Assembly: GCA_021397835.1 (NCBI GenBank)
Contig: JAJFZO010000065.1
Location: 1,302,001-1,366,000, forward strand
Reading direction: 5' to 3'
Length of the DNA: 64,000 bases
Source: Moringa oleifera
Taxonomy: Eukaryota; Streptophyta; Magnoliopsida; Brassicales; Moringaceae
The notes beneath the pieces were generated by a model that did not search any database, was not told the DNA's origin, and worked only from the letters and a program-made list of their open reading frames with translations. A program made the translations under genes and the position numbers. Shown here in pieces: positions 39,201-50,552 of this stretch (position 1 is its first letter; every line of letters starts with the position of its first letter).

Positions 39201-40978
39201 AAAATAGCTTTTGATTAAAAATTTATTAAAATTCAAGAGATAGATTTGAAATAGAATACAAAATATATTTTGAATTATTTTTTAATTATTTTAATAACAA
39301 AAAAAATTAATTTTGTATAATTACATCAACTAAGATTCAAATTAAAATTTTAAATATATAAATAAAAACGAAAACAATATAAATTTAAATTAAGTTCCAT
39401 TCATAATTTAGAATTTTTATAATTATTTTGTAATTAAATATCAAAATTATATCAAAAATTCAAACTTCACCTATTTCTTGACTTGAAATAATAAAATATA
39501 AAAATATCTAATCAACACATCCCCCGAAGCTCAATCCAAGATCTTGAAAGATATGTACTTTAGAAACATTGCATGTGAAGATGCAATGGAAACTGTTTGG
39601 GTCAGGGAAAGGTACACTGTTGATTTTATTTTTTTTAGTAATAAAATGCAATTGGTCAAGATGCCTATATTGTCGTGTTTCTTTTTCTTTTCTATGAAAG
39701 GTGAGACCATGTCTTTCATCAACCTTTTTTATTTATTCGGATTATATACTAATTTATTTTTATTATATTTAATATTATTTTTGTTTTTTAAAAATAATAA
39801 AACAAAAATAATTATATTACATTAAATTAGGATATTTAAAAAATTAAAAAAAAAACAAGATTTAATTTAGTGACTTTTTAACTCATGGTGGACGAAAATC
39901 TTAACCTCCAGAGGGGGTACTTTTAGTAATTTTGGGAAACTAGGGGTGTCTAGTTATGTCAATTGAGGGCTTGACGGAGTTAGGCTCCGTTAGTTAGGTA
40001 AGGCTGGAGGGTTGGGATGCCGGTACTGGCCGACAATCACGTGGGACCGACGTGCTTTCAAACAAAATTGTATTACTGTAGAACAGTTTGTTCACGTTTC
40101 CTCGCTACATTATTCTATATAGGCATTAGCTGACCCGGTCTACTGGAAACTGGAACAAAATAAAGCACGTGTTAAACAACGTTTTCTCGATGATGCACCC
40201 ACTAAAATGACCTCGTGGCACGATCTGATGGATCACAACTCAAGTAGGTCAATTTGTTCACGTTCTGAACTTCTTTTTTTTAATAAAAAAAGAATTTATA
40301 CTAAAAAATATATCCACTTTATCATAAAATTTTCAATAATTTGTTGGCATGCAAATTTTTTTTATAATCACTTAACATAAAATTGAAAAAATATAATAAT
40401 TTAAAAAATAAAATTAAAATCAAAATTTGATGATCAACTCTCCAATAAAATCATGAAGAATCAATTCAAGACTTCCTAAAAACCATTTATAAAAATTTAA
40501 TGCAAAGCGAGCTGACCTCTCAAAATAGAATCGTTCATAAGAACAGTAAATTCAAGCTAAAAAGCAAACAATTATCAAAATATTAAAATGTAAAATAAGT
40601 ATTTTAAAAATCTTTAAAATATATTTTTAGTATCGAATTAAAAATTTTAATTTTTAAAAAAATCAAAACAAATATTAAACTTTGATAATCGATATAAATA
40701 TTTTATTAATAAAATATTTTTTATTAACAACAATTAAATTTTAATGAGACACGATATGGAAATTTCAAAAAAATTTCTTAATTTCTTCTTTCTGCTTTCT
40801 TTCTCTGTTTCCCTCTTCTCTCCATTATTTCTTTATCTATAACTTCTTATTTTCCCTTCTATCATCTCTTTCATATAAAACCTTCAAATTTTTGTTATAA
40901 ATTTTAATTATAAATTAAGTTTATTTTTAATTTGTAATTTGAGATTCAAAGATTGAATGGTTGGATATGAACATCATG

Positions 40979-40985
<7 letters not shown>

Positions 40986-41011
<26 letters not shown>
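40986..41011. repeat. (AT)n microsatellite
   Basis: An uninterrupted TA/AT run of about 26 bases in the gene-free region. Confidence 0.9.
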
Positions 41012-42518
41012 GAAAGATTGAGAGGGAGATCAAAAGATAATTTTTTTTTTCTTATTCTCTTAATTCCTCCATTTCTCTTGATTTCTAAAAAAATTTATTT
41101 CAAGCGATAGAAACCAAGCTCTGTTTCTTTCTCTCAAATCCATAATAATGATTTTATCATTTTCTGTATTTTTTATCGATCAAATTCTTTCAAAGAGATA
41201 ATAAATTATCAAGAGTAGTATGTAAGCTTATTTTTTATCATCAATTGAATATTATATACAAATATTAAGATATATAATATTATTTTTAAAAAATTGAAAA
41301 TATATATCTCTTTAAAAACAATATATAAATATATTTATAATCATTTACTTCAATTTGTAGTGAAAGTAAACGTACATATGCTTTTAATTCTAATTTTGAA
41401 ATTCAAGAAAACAAATTTGATTTTTTATTTTGTTTTTATTCACTTTAATTTTTTTATGGATAAATAAATGTACTCTTAATGCATTGCATCAATGTTCTGT
41501 CGCTGTATATGGGTGTGGATGTTGACGCACCGCTGTATATGCATGTGTGATGACTTTACATTACATTGATGAATGCTACATTTGAGCATGTGGATACCAA
41601 AATTTAGTGGTCTAGGGGGAGGAAGGAAAAAAAAAAAAGAAAAATCTAGAAAGTTGCTGGTTTTTAAAATTAAAATTAAATATTCGGGACTCTTATAATT
41701 AATTATGTGATTTTTATTTATTTTTTAGTACCATGTCTCAACTATATTATTTAAGAATTGATGACTGTTCTAATTAATTGGATGATTTTTTCAAAAAATG
41801 AATGAAGAACATTGACCGAGAGGATATAAGTCATGATAACAATTTAACTCAGCAAAAACATGTGGACCTACCTCCAATATTTTTCTAACTTCTAATAAGA
41901 TTTTGTATCATGTTGAAAAATATATTTAGACATTGGAGTAGAAAATTGACATGTTCAAGGGGTAGGTAACAAGAAATTCACAATGAAATTCATGTAAATT
42001 CAAGTAAGAAGTTGCCTTGAAAGTTAATATAAGGTTTGAATTTTTAAAAAAATTATTTAAAATTTTGATTTATATTTGTTGTTATTAATCAAAATTTGAT
42101 ATTTTAAAAAATGAAAACTTTAATATTTAACTATTAATTTGAATTAAATTGAATTAAACATTAATAGATTGGTCTTTATGCGAGTTCATGAATATTTTCT
42201 TTTAAATTTAATCAAAACCTAGCTTGCTTAGTAAAAATTTGAAAAAAAATTGTAAAATTAATATTTAATTTTAAAAATTTAATTATAAAAATGTAAAATT
42301 GATGAATTTAAAAAAATGATAAGATTTTAATTTTTTTGTTAGTGAAAATTGGAAGAGAAATTGTTATGAACTTTTAAATTTTATTAATTTAAAAGAAAAG
42401 TATTATTTGTTTTAAAATAAATCCCCCCATTTAAAAAAAAGTCAAATCATTTTTATCTAATTTATGAGTTCTCTCCTAACAATGTATAATCTCTCAGCCA
42501 AATGCTTTTTTTTATATA

Positions 42519-42542
42519 ATATATATATATATATATATATAT
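42519..42542. repeat. (AT)n microsatellite
   Basis: An uninterrupted AT run of about 24 bases in the gene-free region. Confidence 0.9.
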
Positions 42543-44439
42543 TATATTTGTCAATTATTTATGAAAGTATGTGAGTTATCGTTTAATTAGATTTCCTAAA
42601 AGTTTAATTAAATCCGTTTCATTTTTTATTTTTAATAATTTTCCAAAATATATTTTTATTTCATGAAAATTACCTTATAACCCAATTTGTCCATTTATTT
42701 TCATCCATTTATAACTTCATCCAATTTTTCAACCAAAGACATTAATTCAACCATTCTTTCTAGACACAATCCAATGCGGACCCACAATTTCACATATTTT
42801 TCAAAGTCATGACAATTATTTATTTTCAATACTTACTACTACCCTAAGATTCTTTTTCATTTTCCGGAATTTCGTTGTTTCCCAAGGAGACGTAGTCCAC
42901 ATATAAAGTTTCGTTTTGGGCAAGATTTTTACCTCCAAGCTATGCAATCACTGTAAAACGTGAGTATCGTTAGTATTTTACTATTAGCACGAGTTTGGCC
43001 TTAGCTTAGATACTTAATGGAAGCTTATCTTTAAATGTGGTCAAGCCGTGATGGGTATCATTGATAATGACACTTTAATTTACGTGATTAATCAACACAT
43101 TTAGATGAGCACGTGATAATCTTTAAATTAAATTATTGACTTAATTGAATGATGTTAACATGTGATTTGACGCTTGTGGGATTACAAAATTGAAACATCT
43201 AATCTCTTTTTTAGATTGGTAATCATAATCAAGCAAACTTAAGGGATCATTAAAGTCACGATTTTGTTACGTTAATTATTAAAATATTTTATTTACATAT
43301 AAGTTTTTGGATGGGTGAGAATAATATGATTAATTTTTAAATATTTTAAAATTGGATGATTAAAACATTGTCCGAATTGCCAAACTATGAATTGTTAATT
43401 TTTTTGACCTAATTTTCTTGGTCTATGGTCAATAAAGTTGAGTTCGGTTTTTCCAATTGATGCAATTTCTTGTCCGTATACAGTTGCCTTTTTTTTTTCT
43501 TTTTGTAATTTGAACAATTAGTCAAGAAAATACCAAGTTTGGCTGCCCATTCTTATCATAAAGTTTTATTTTTTATTTTTAAGAAAAAAGAAAAGCAAAG
43601 TTTCATTTGATCCTTTAGAAAATACATTAAGAGTTCATCATGTAAGTGTCTCTTTCTTGACATTTGGGTTCAAGTGCAGATCTTCATGGCAATCCAACTT
43701 ATATGATCAAATCAACACTTATGCTCGATTAGCTTGCAACTTTAGCTCTTAAAGAGAAAAAAATCAAGAGAATTCGAAAAATACTTTATCACGATGATTT
43801 AGTTTTTCTTTAAATTTAAATTTTTTGGATAAAGAAAAATTTTTAATTATCTTGATGAGATTTAAAATGATCAAATGCTATTTTTTAAAAAATTATTTTA
43901 AAATTAATATATTTAAAATTTAAAAATAATAAAAACATAATCCTTATTAATTTTTTATTAGTGTAATTAAATTAAATTTATGTTTAAATTTTTAAAAATA
44001 AAATATTATGCATAAAAATAATTAGCATTGCTACAATGTCCATTAATTGATATCGATTAAGTAATTTTTTTTTGATTAATTAATTTTTAATAAAAAATAT
44101 GACAAAAATTTGATATATATGCATATAACATGTATTTTAATGAAAAATATGGAAGAAGCTCTTGCCTTTATTTTTCTTTTAAATAAAAATAACTTTAAAA
44201 TCAAATAAAAACAAGTTTTGTATCAAATTTTTTAACTAAAATTTTGCTTTGAATATGATAAAATAAATAATGAATATTATTTGAAACCTTGAGTTTTATC
44301 TCATTTATTCAATTAAACCTTAACTTTTAAAATATATTCAAACAAATCATAATTTATTAATTTTGTTTAAATTAGAACTTACTCAAAACAATTATAAAAA
44401 TTAATAAATTTTCATTGTTGAAATGATTAAAAACTACTC

Positions 44440-44730
44440 AAATAGATTCTACACTTTATTTTAATTTTATCCCTCAAACTTGAAATTTTTTTAATTAATC
44501 AGCTATATTTTTATAATTTTTTAAAATTTTGATAGTATATGTTTTTAAGAAAAAATATTTTCAGTACAAAAAATTTTTTTAATTTTTTTATGATGATAGT
44601 TTAAATATTATATATATATAATTATAAATTAAAATTTATTGTAAAATATTTTTAATTTAAATATCTTTAATATTTAACTTTTTAATTCAATTTGAACAAA
44701 ATTAAAATGTAAAAACTTGTTTGAATACGC
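44440..44730. repeat. AT-rich dispersed repeat copy
   Basis: It carries tttttatgatgatagttt (44585-44602) and aaattaaaatttattgta (44626-44643), identical to words at 24442-24459 and 24490-24507 and in the same order. Spacing is 41 bases here and 48 there. This shows common origin rather than chance AT-richness. Confidence 0.55.
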
Positions 44731-45759
44731 TTTGAAAGTAAAAATTTAATTAAAGAAAAAATAAAATTTACAATAATATTTACTTTAAAATAAAACTTGT
44801 AATTATAAAAAAAAGTATATTCTTTTTAGTGAAATCAAATTATTTTATTGATTTCAACATCGATTTTTTTTTTTATAAAAAAAATTACAAGTTCTGGATG
44901 ACCTAAACAGAAAAATATTTTTTGAGAATACATCATATATATATATATAGAATAATTACGTCCTTTATCAACATCAATTTTATTTTCTTTTATGTTAATT
45001 GTCTTGCATTTTTCAAAATCATATTATGCATTTTAATTTTCCATAATTACTAATTATTTTGATGAAACAAATTAATTAAACAATTGCTTTTAATTAAAGC
45101 ACATGCTCCATTGATGATATGCTCAATTCAATGTGGTGGACCTACCGAATCCTTTATCAACGTGGCGCAACAGGTCACTTTTCAATCCACTTCACCTGCC
45201 GCATTCATTATGAGCCACAAGCCGAATGCAGAATAGGAATGGCCGATATAGTTTCACATTTTGATCCGGCATAACGTCCCAAACATGCCCTTACCAGGAT
45301 TTATGACGCCCAGCCCAATTCATATGATTGTGGCCTGGTCCACATTATATCCCTCATCCGTGGGCTAGAGTAGCGAAGGAGCCTGTGTGCTGCGTATCAC
45401 TGGATTTAAATAAAATTTTTGAGTTAGACGGCGTATACCCTTGACGGTTAGGCAGAGGGTTACACACCTGAAAGCCTATTTTAGTCATTTCAGTCATTGA
45501 AAGCAACGGTCATAACTGTTTCTGCGAGCTGACTTGTTCAAAACAAAGATTCTCCCGAGTTCTCTCTCCGCAGCTCGCCGAGTTTCTCTCATTCTAAGGC
45601 TCTCTTCCCTCTTCAATGGCCGAAAATTCACAGTGAGAGAAGCAAAACGGATCAAGAAAGCACCAAAAATTAGCAAAAGAAACGAAGACCCACAAAATTA
45701 CACCGGTAATTACATCGGCCAAGACTGCTGTCTCCACGCCTCGAGTTTCCGGCTAAGTA

Positions 45760-48346
45760 ATGGCCGTGGCTTGGCTTCTCCGGCCATTCATTCTCTCGTT
45801 ATCCGCTCTCCTCGCCTTCTCGAATTTTTCTCATTCAATAAATGAATCCGAGGCTTTGTTGAAGTTCAAGAAATCGTTAAGGGACGCGAGTTCTCTTGGA
45901 TCTTGGGTGCCTAACACCTCGCCTTGCCATGGGAATCCCGCTTGGGAGGGACTCATTTGTCACGGTGGCCATGTCTTGGGTCTGCAAATCGAAAAAATGG
46001 GTTTATCAGGGAATATTGATATCAGCGCCTTGGCAGAGCTCTCAGGTTTGCGTAGTGTTAGCATTATGAACAACTCTTTTACGGGTACCATCCCTGAATT
46101 CAATCGTTTAGGTGCTTTGAAGGCGCTTTACTTGTCGGGGAACCAGTTCTCCGGTGAGATCCCACAGGATTTCTTCTCAAAGATGGATTCCATGAAGAAG
46201 GTTTGGCTCTCCGGTAACATGTTTACTGGTCCAATCCCATCGTCGTTGGCTGCGTTAACCAATCTTATTGAGCTACGTCTCGAAAACAATCAATTTATTG
46301 GGCCTATTCCACGTTTTGAACAACCAACTTTGCTTGATATCAACTTGTCAAATAACAAACTAGAAGGAGAAATCCCTCCTGGTTTGTATAAATTCGGTGC
46401 CAGTAGTTTCGCCGGGAATCCTGGTCTTTGTGGAGGAAAGTCGGGAAAAGAGTGTGACAAGGCCATTGATGCAAGTCCTCCAATTGGCAACAGCGGTGGC
46501 TTGAATGACAGCAGCGTCCAATCCCAACCACAACCACAACCACAACCACATAGAAAGAAGGACGGCCCCAAAAAGTACATTGCTGCATTCGTGACGTTAG
46601 GCGTCATGCTTCTTTCTGTGATAGTATTCTTGATAATTAAGTGGAGGAGAAAAAAAGAGAAGAAGAAGGAATTTGGAGTCCTCAGGAATGACAATGCTCA
46701 TCCGGAAGAGGCTGCGGTTGAGGTGCAAGTTTCGGTGCCGACCAAAAAGGAACCTGCAGAACTAAGCAAGAAGGGTGGGGGCTTGAGCCGTAAAGGGTCT
46801 CACCCGGGAAAAGGAACTGGTAGCAATGGCGGAATGGCAGAACTCGTGGTGGTAAATGATGAAAGGGGTGTTTTTGGATTACCTGATCTGATGAAGGCAG
46901 CTGCAGAAGTGCTTGGAAATGGGGGATTGGGGTCCTCCTATAAGGCCGTGATGGCTAATGGAGTTGCAGTGGTGGTGAAGAGGATCAGAGGGATGAATGC
47001 ATTGGGAAGAGATGGATTTGATGCAGAGATCAGGAGGCTTGCGAGGATACAGCACAGGAATATCTTGACACCTTTGGGCTATCATTTTAGGAAAGATGAG
47101 AAGCTGTTGGTCACTGAGTACATTCCCAAAGGCAGTTTGCTTTACCTGTTGCATGGTATGCAAATCATCTTGCAACCTGCACTTCTCACCACTTTTGTTA
47201 ATGCTTGCTTCTTATAATCTTGAATATCTCTTTCTTCCACTGAAATTGCATAAACAAGTTATTCTAAAAAATATTTTTTCTGGGTATTCATTTGATTCAA
47301 ACAAAAGTAAAAATGGGTAGAATGAAACTTGTCCAACTTTTTCAATGCATGCCTTGTGTTTTCATATTAAGCCCAGACAGTAGAGAAGAGTGTGTGCTTC
47401 TGATCTAGGAAGCAGTTACTGTCCATTATTTCTTCACTTCATAATCTTCATTATGTATGTTCCACTCAGTTTTGTCGCTCCTTTGAATTTACAGACTCCT
47501 GGATGTAAAATAAGAAGTGTAAACTAGTCTTCTTTGTCTTGTCAACATCTTAGCATTGTAATTCTGAAGATGATATGGTATTTTTCAGGTGATCATGGAC
47601 AATCACATGCTGAACTTGCCTGGCCTGCCCGTCTGAAGATTGTTCAAGGAATTGCGAGAGGTTTGAGTCATCTCCATATAGAACTTGCAGCCCTTGACTT
47701 GCCTCATGGCAATCTGAAATCAAGCAATGTTCTTCTCAGGCCTGACAATGAGCCGCTGCTCTCAGACTATGGATTTAAGCCATTGATCAATCCAAACAAT
47801 GCTGCACCATCACTATTTGCCTATAAGGCCCCAGAAGCTGCACAGTATGGCCTAGTATCCCCCAAATGCGATGTCTACTGTCTAGGAGTCATCATTCTTG
47901 AGATCTTGACAGGAAAATTCCCTTCTCAGTATCTCAGCAACACCAAAGGTGGGACTGATGTAGTTGAATGGGTGGCATCAGCAGTTGCAGAAGGTAGAGG
48001 AGCTGAATTGCTTGACCCTGAGATTGCAAGCTCCAGAGATTCACTAGGACAAATGGAACAGCTTCTGCACATTGGTGTAGCTTGTACTGAAATTAATCCT
48101 CAGCAGCGTTTGGATATGAAGGAAGCAATTAGAAGCATAGTGGACATACAGTTGGAGGATGGTGGAAGGGCAAGAGCAATTGAATTGCTTCCATCACTTA
48201 AAGATGGTTATGCAGATGCATCACATACTAATTTGTCCAACTCTCAACTGTACACTAATCAGCCTGCAGTGAGACATCGCCCAGATGGCTCTGAGGACAG
48301 ATCAAGGCATCCGGATGGTGATGGTTTTGCCTTCGGATTCTCTTAA
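45760..48346 (+). CDS. LRR receptor-like pseudokinase, pollen-receptor-like-kinase type
   Basis: Two exons, 45760-47155 and 47589-48346 (2,154 nt, 717 aa), joined at a GT-AG intron in the kinase domain. Order: signal peptide (about 1-26, MAVAWLLRPFILSLSALLAF); LRR cap (NESEALLKFKKSLRDASSLGSW); about five leucine-rich repeats (75-215); a QPQPQPQP linker; transmembrane helix (about 273-295, IAAFVTLGVMLLSVIVFLII); basic stop-transfer; and a kinase-like domain from about 375. The ATP-binding loop is degenerate (LGNGGLGSSYKA). The lysine in VVVKRI (about 407) is kept, but the catalytic loop reads HGNLKSSN (505-512) with no HRD aspartate and DFG reads DYG (525-527). It is therefore probably a pseudokinase or very weak kinase. 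It belongs to LRR-III, near the PRK group; by position it should match Arabidopsis At1g72460. The ligand is unknown. Confidence 0.92.
46525..46550 (+). repeat. Hexanucleotide-like repeat coding for the QP tract
   Basis: Repeated (CAACCA) units code for alternating Gln-Pro in the juxtamembrane linker of the receptor. The unit number may vary between individuals without frame loss. Confidence 0.8.
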
Positions 48347-50552
48347 CTAACTGTAAAGAGATTAATCAGATGATGTCACATACTTTGTAAAGATTCTTTT
48401 TATGTAGTCAAAATATGTGCCAATGATTCAACTTCAACGAAGAATGAGTCTCAATTGGCTTGTAGAATGATGTCTAGGTGATGAAGCTGGAGATGCCATA
48501 CATGGATTCTGGATACTCGTAATTTTAGCAGATTGTAATTCTCCTTTAATTTCATAAAAGGGTCCATTTCTTTTTAGCCTTCCCCGAAAAGGTATAGAAT
48601 ATGATTCCTTTCAATCCAGGGTTGTCTTTAACAAGTCTTAAAAAAACTAGTTTAGGCTTATCTTTTGATGCCTGATTGGGAAATCCATTGCAACTTTCAA
48701 GTTCCAACTCATCAACAGATTAAAAACTATATGTAAGTCAACTTTGCTCTCCTTCATTGCTCAATCCAGCTGGAAATTTCATACAAATCAGATATAATAT
48801 AGTCCTGGCTCCAATTTATAGACGCTTAACCTGGCAAACAACAAGCACCCACTTATCCAATTCCATGGAACCTGAATCCCCATTAAAGAAATATCCACCT
48901 TTCATTTACCCTTTCTCCACATTGTCCCATGCTTGCACATTGAATCAGGTCCCTACTCAGACGCCTCGATTAACTGAAATTTGGACAAAAATTTAATGCT
49001 ATTTCGATTTGATTTCTGGGTTGTGTAAGAAGGTTGATTGGATTTCAGACAGCTCCCTGCTGGGTTTTCCAATGTGCACCTCCGGGTGGTATTTTTGAAT
49101 GCTGAGTGAGACATTTTAACAAACACATAGAAAACTAGGTGCAATGCGATCGGAAATCCATGAGGAACACCACCCAGAATCCTGAGTTTTGTCTTTCTAA
49201 ATCACCTCTGCACCACTCGTGCAACCCTCTAATATAATACCATTTCCTTCTCCTCTAGATTGTTGCAGATTAATTATCACTAACCACCCACCATAAAGCT
49301 CAAGATTCCCCAAAAACCTCAAGATTGAAAACACAGGAAAAATACCCTTATGTTGCAAATTAAACTACTGTTTCGGTACGTCATTCACCAATAATTTAAT
49401 AATTAGATGATGCCTAATCATGCTTTATGTAAATCGCATATATACGTGCTAGTATGCATGCACGTGAATGTCGGCCTAATTTTGATTCTGGCAGTAGATT
49501 AGTTGACTTCATTAAATTGATCATTAAATTCTTGATTAATCTAGCTTGGTATTTGTATCTGGCCAGGCAGCAATGGTAAAACAGGAATATATGCTAATTA
49601 TTGCCTAATTAGTTTACAGAGCAGCGTCTGCCCAACCTTAAATGCAAGAAAATTAAGTTTCTTTAAGTGAGAAGTTAGGATTAAACATGTTGCATTATAC
49701 CCATCAAAGCAAATGCTCCATTTCAGGTACCCAAAAAAGTTGGAGAGTGAATTCATAGTATTTTAATCAAAATTCAAGAACATTAACCATAAAAAACTTT
49801 TAAGGTTTATAGCTAATTAGGATCAATTATCAAATATCAAGTACCCAATTTACCGTTTTTGAAGATGACAATCAAATCTGATTAGCATCCATTGATGGAC
49901 TAAGAAGCATGCATGTCCTAAGCATCTATAGCGTAAATTTTTGAACTTTCTGTGAATTTAGTGTTGCCCTAATGATCCTTTTAGCCCAATTAGCTTGGGC
50001 CAAAAGTGATTCAACTTTTGAGTAACACTGAACCATCAGAAAACCCATCAAGTAATCAATAAAGCAACACCTTTTATCAACAAATAGAAAGAACATCATG
50101 AGTGGCAAAATCGACCGGTATATTCTATGTCAGGGGTAGATATCCCACCGCCGGCGTTTAAAAGGAAAGTCAAAACTGTCAAATCGAAAGTCCATTTTCC
50201 TCTTTAACTTCTTGCATCCAGCAACAGAGACCAATCTTATATAGTTTCACGTTCAAACAAAGATCAACAGCTGCCTTAGGAGACCACGCTCCTTCGTTTC
50301 ATAACGTACAAAACCGAAAAAAAAAAAAGGGAAAAGGAAATGTAATGCATCTATATATCTATTTTTCTATTCTCTTTTAGTATCTCACTCAAAAAAATTC
50401 CTCCTGCCAGCCCCACCATCATCACCACAGACACCACCCCAAAATTCAAAAGTTGAAAATTTTCAGTGATTGTGGTTTTTAATTTGTTGAGTTGATAAAA
50501 GTTTCTTCATTCTTTTTTTTGGGGGGAAGTTTGGCAGTGTGAGATTTTTGTG
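48347..50552. other. Intergenic: RLK 3' flank and EXO70D promoter
   Basis: No gene is supported. The first few hundred bases are the RLK 3' UTR. The last few hundred are the EXO70D leader, with a pyrimidine-rich stretch and a TATATATC word near 50352. The middle is unremarkable AT-rich sequence. Confidence 0.7.

Larger units (their letters stand above)
37233..45759. other. Gene-free AT-rich intergenic region of about 8.5 kb
   Basis: Both flanking genes (JAZ leftward, RLK rightward) have their promoters here. Most of the sequence is A/T runs, with dispersed repeat copies near 38.0, 38.3, 39.1 and 44.6 kb and (AT)n tracts at 40986-41011 and 42519-42542. A more GC-balanced island at about 39880-40260 has several ACGT-core motifs. 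Open frames near 39.5-39.8 kb are low-complexity and not credible. The proximal RLK promoter and leader occupy about 45130-45759. Confidence 0.7.

Noticed and set aside
39531..39825. Open frames on both strands in the gene-free region
   Set aside because: Phe/Leu/Lys-rich translations of AT runs with no motifs.
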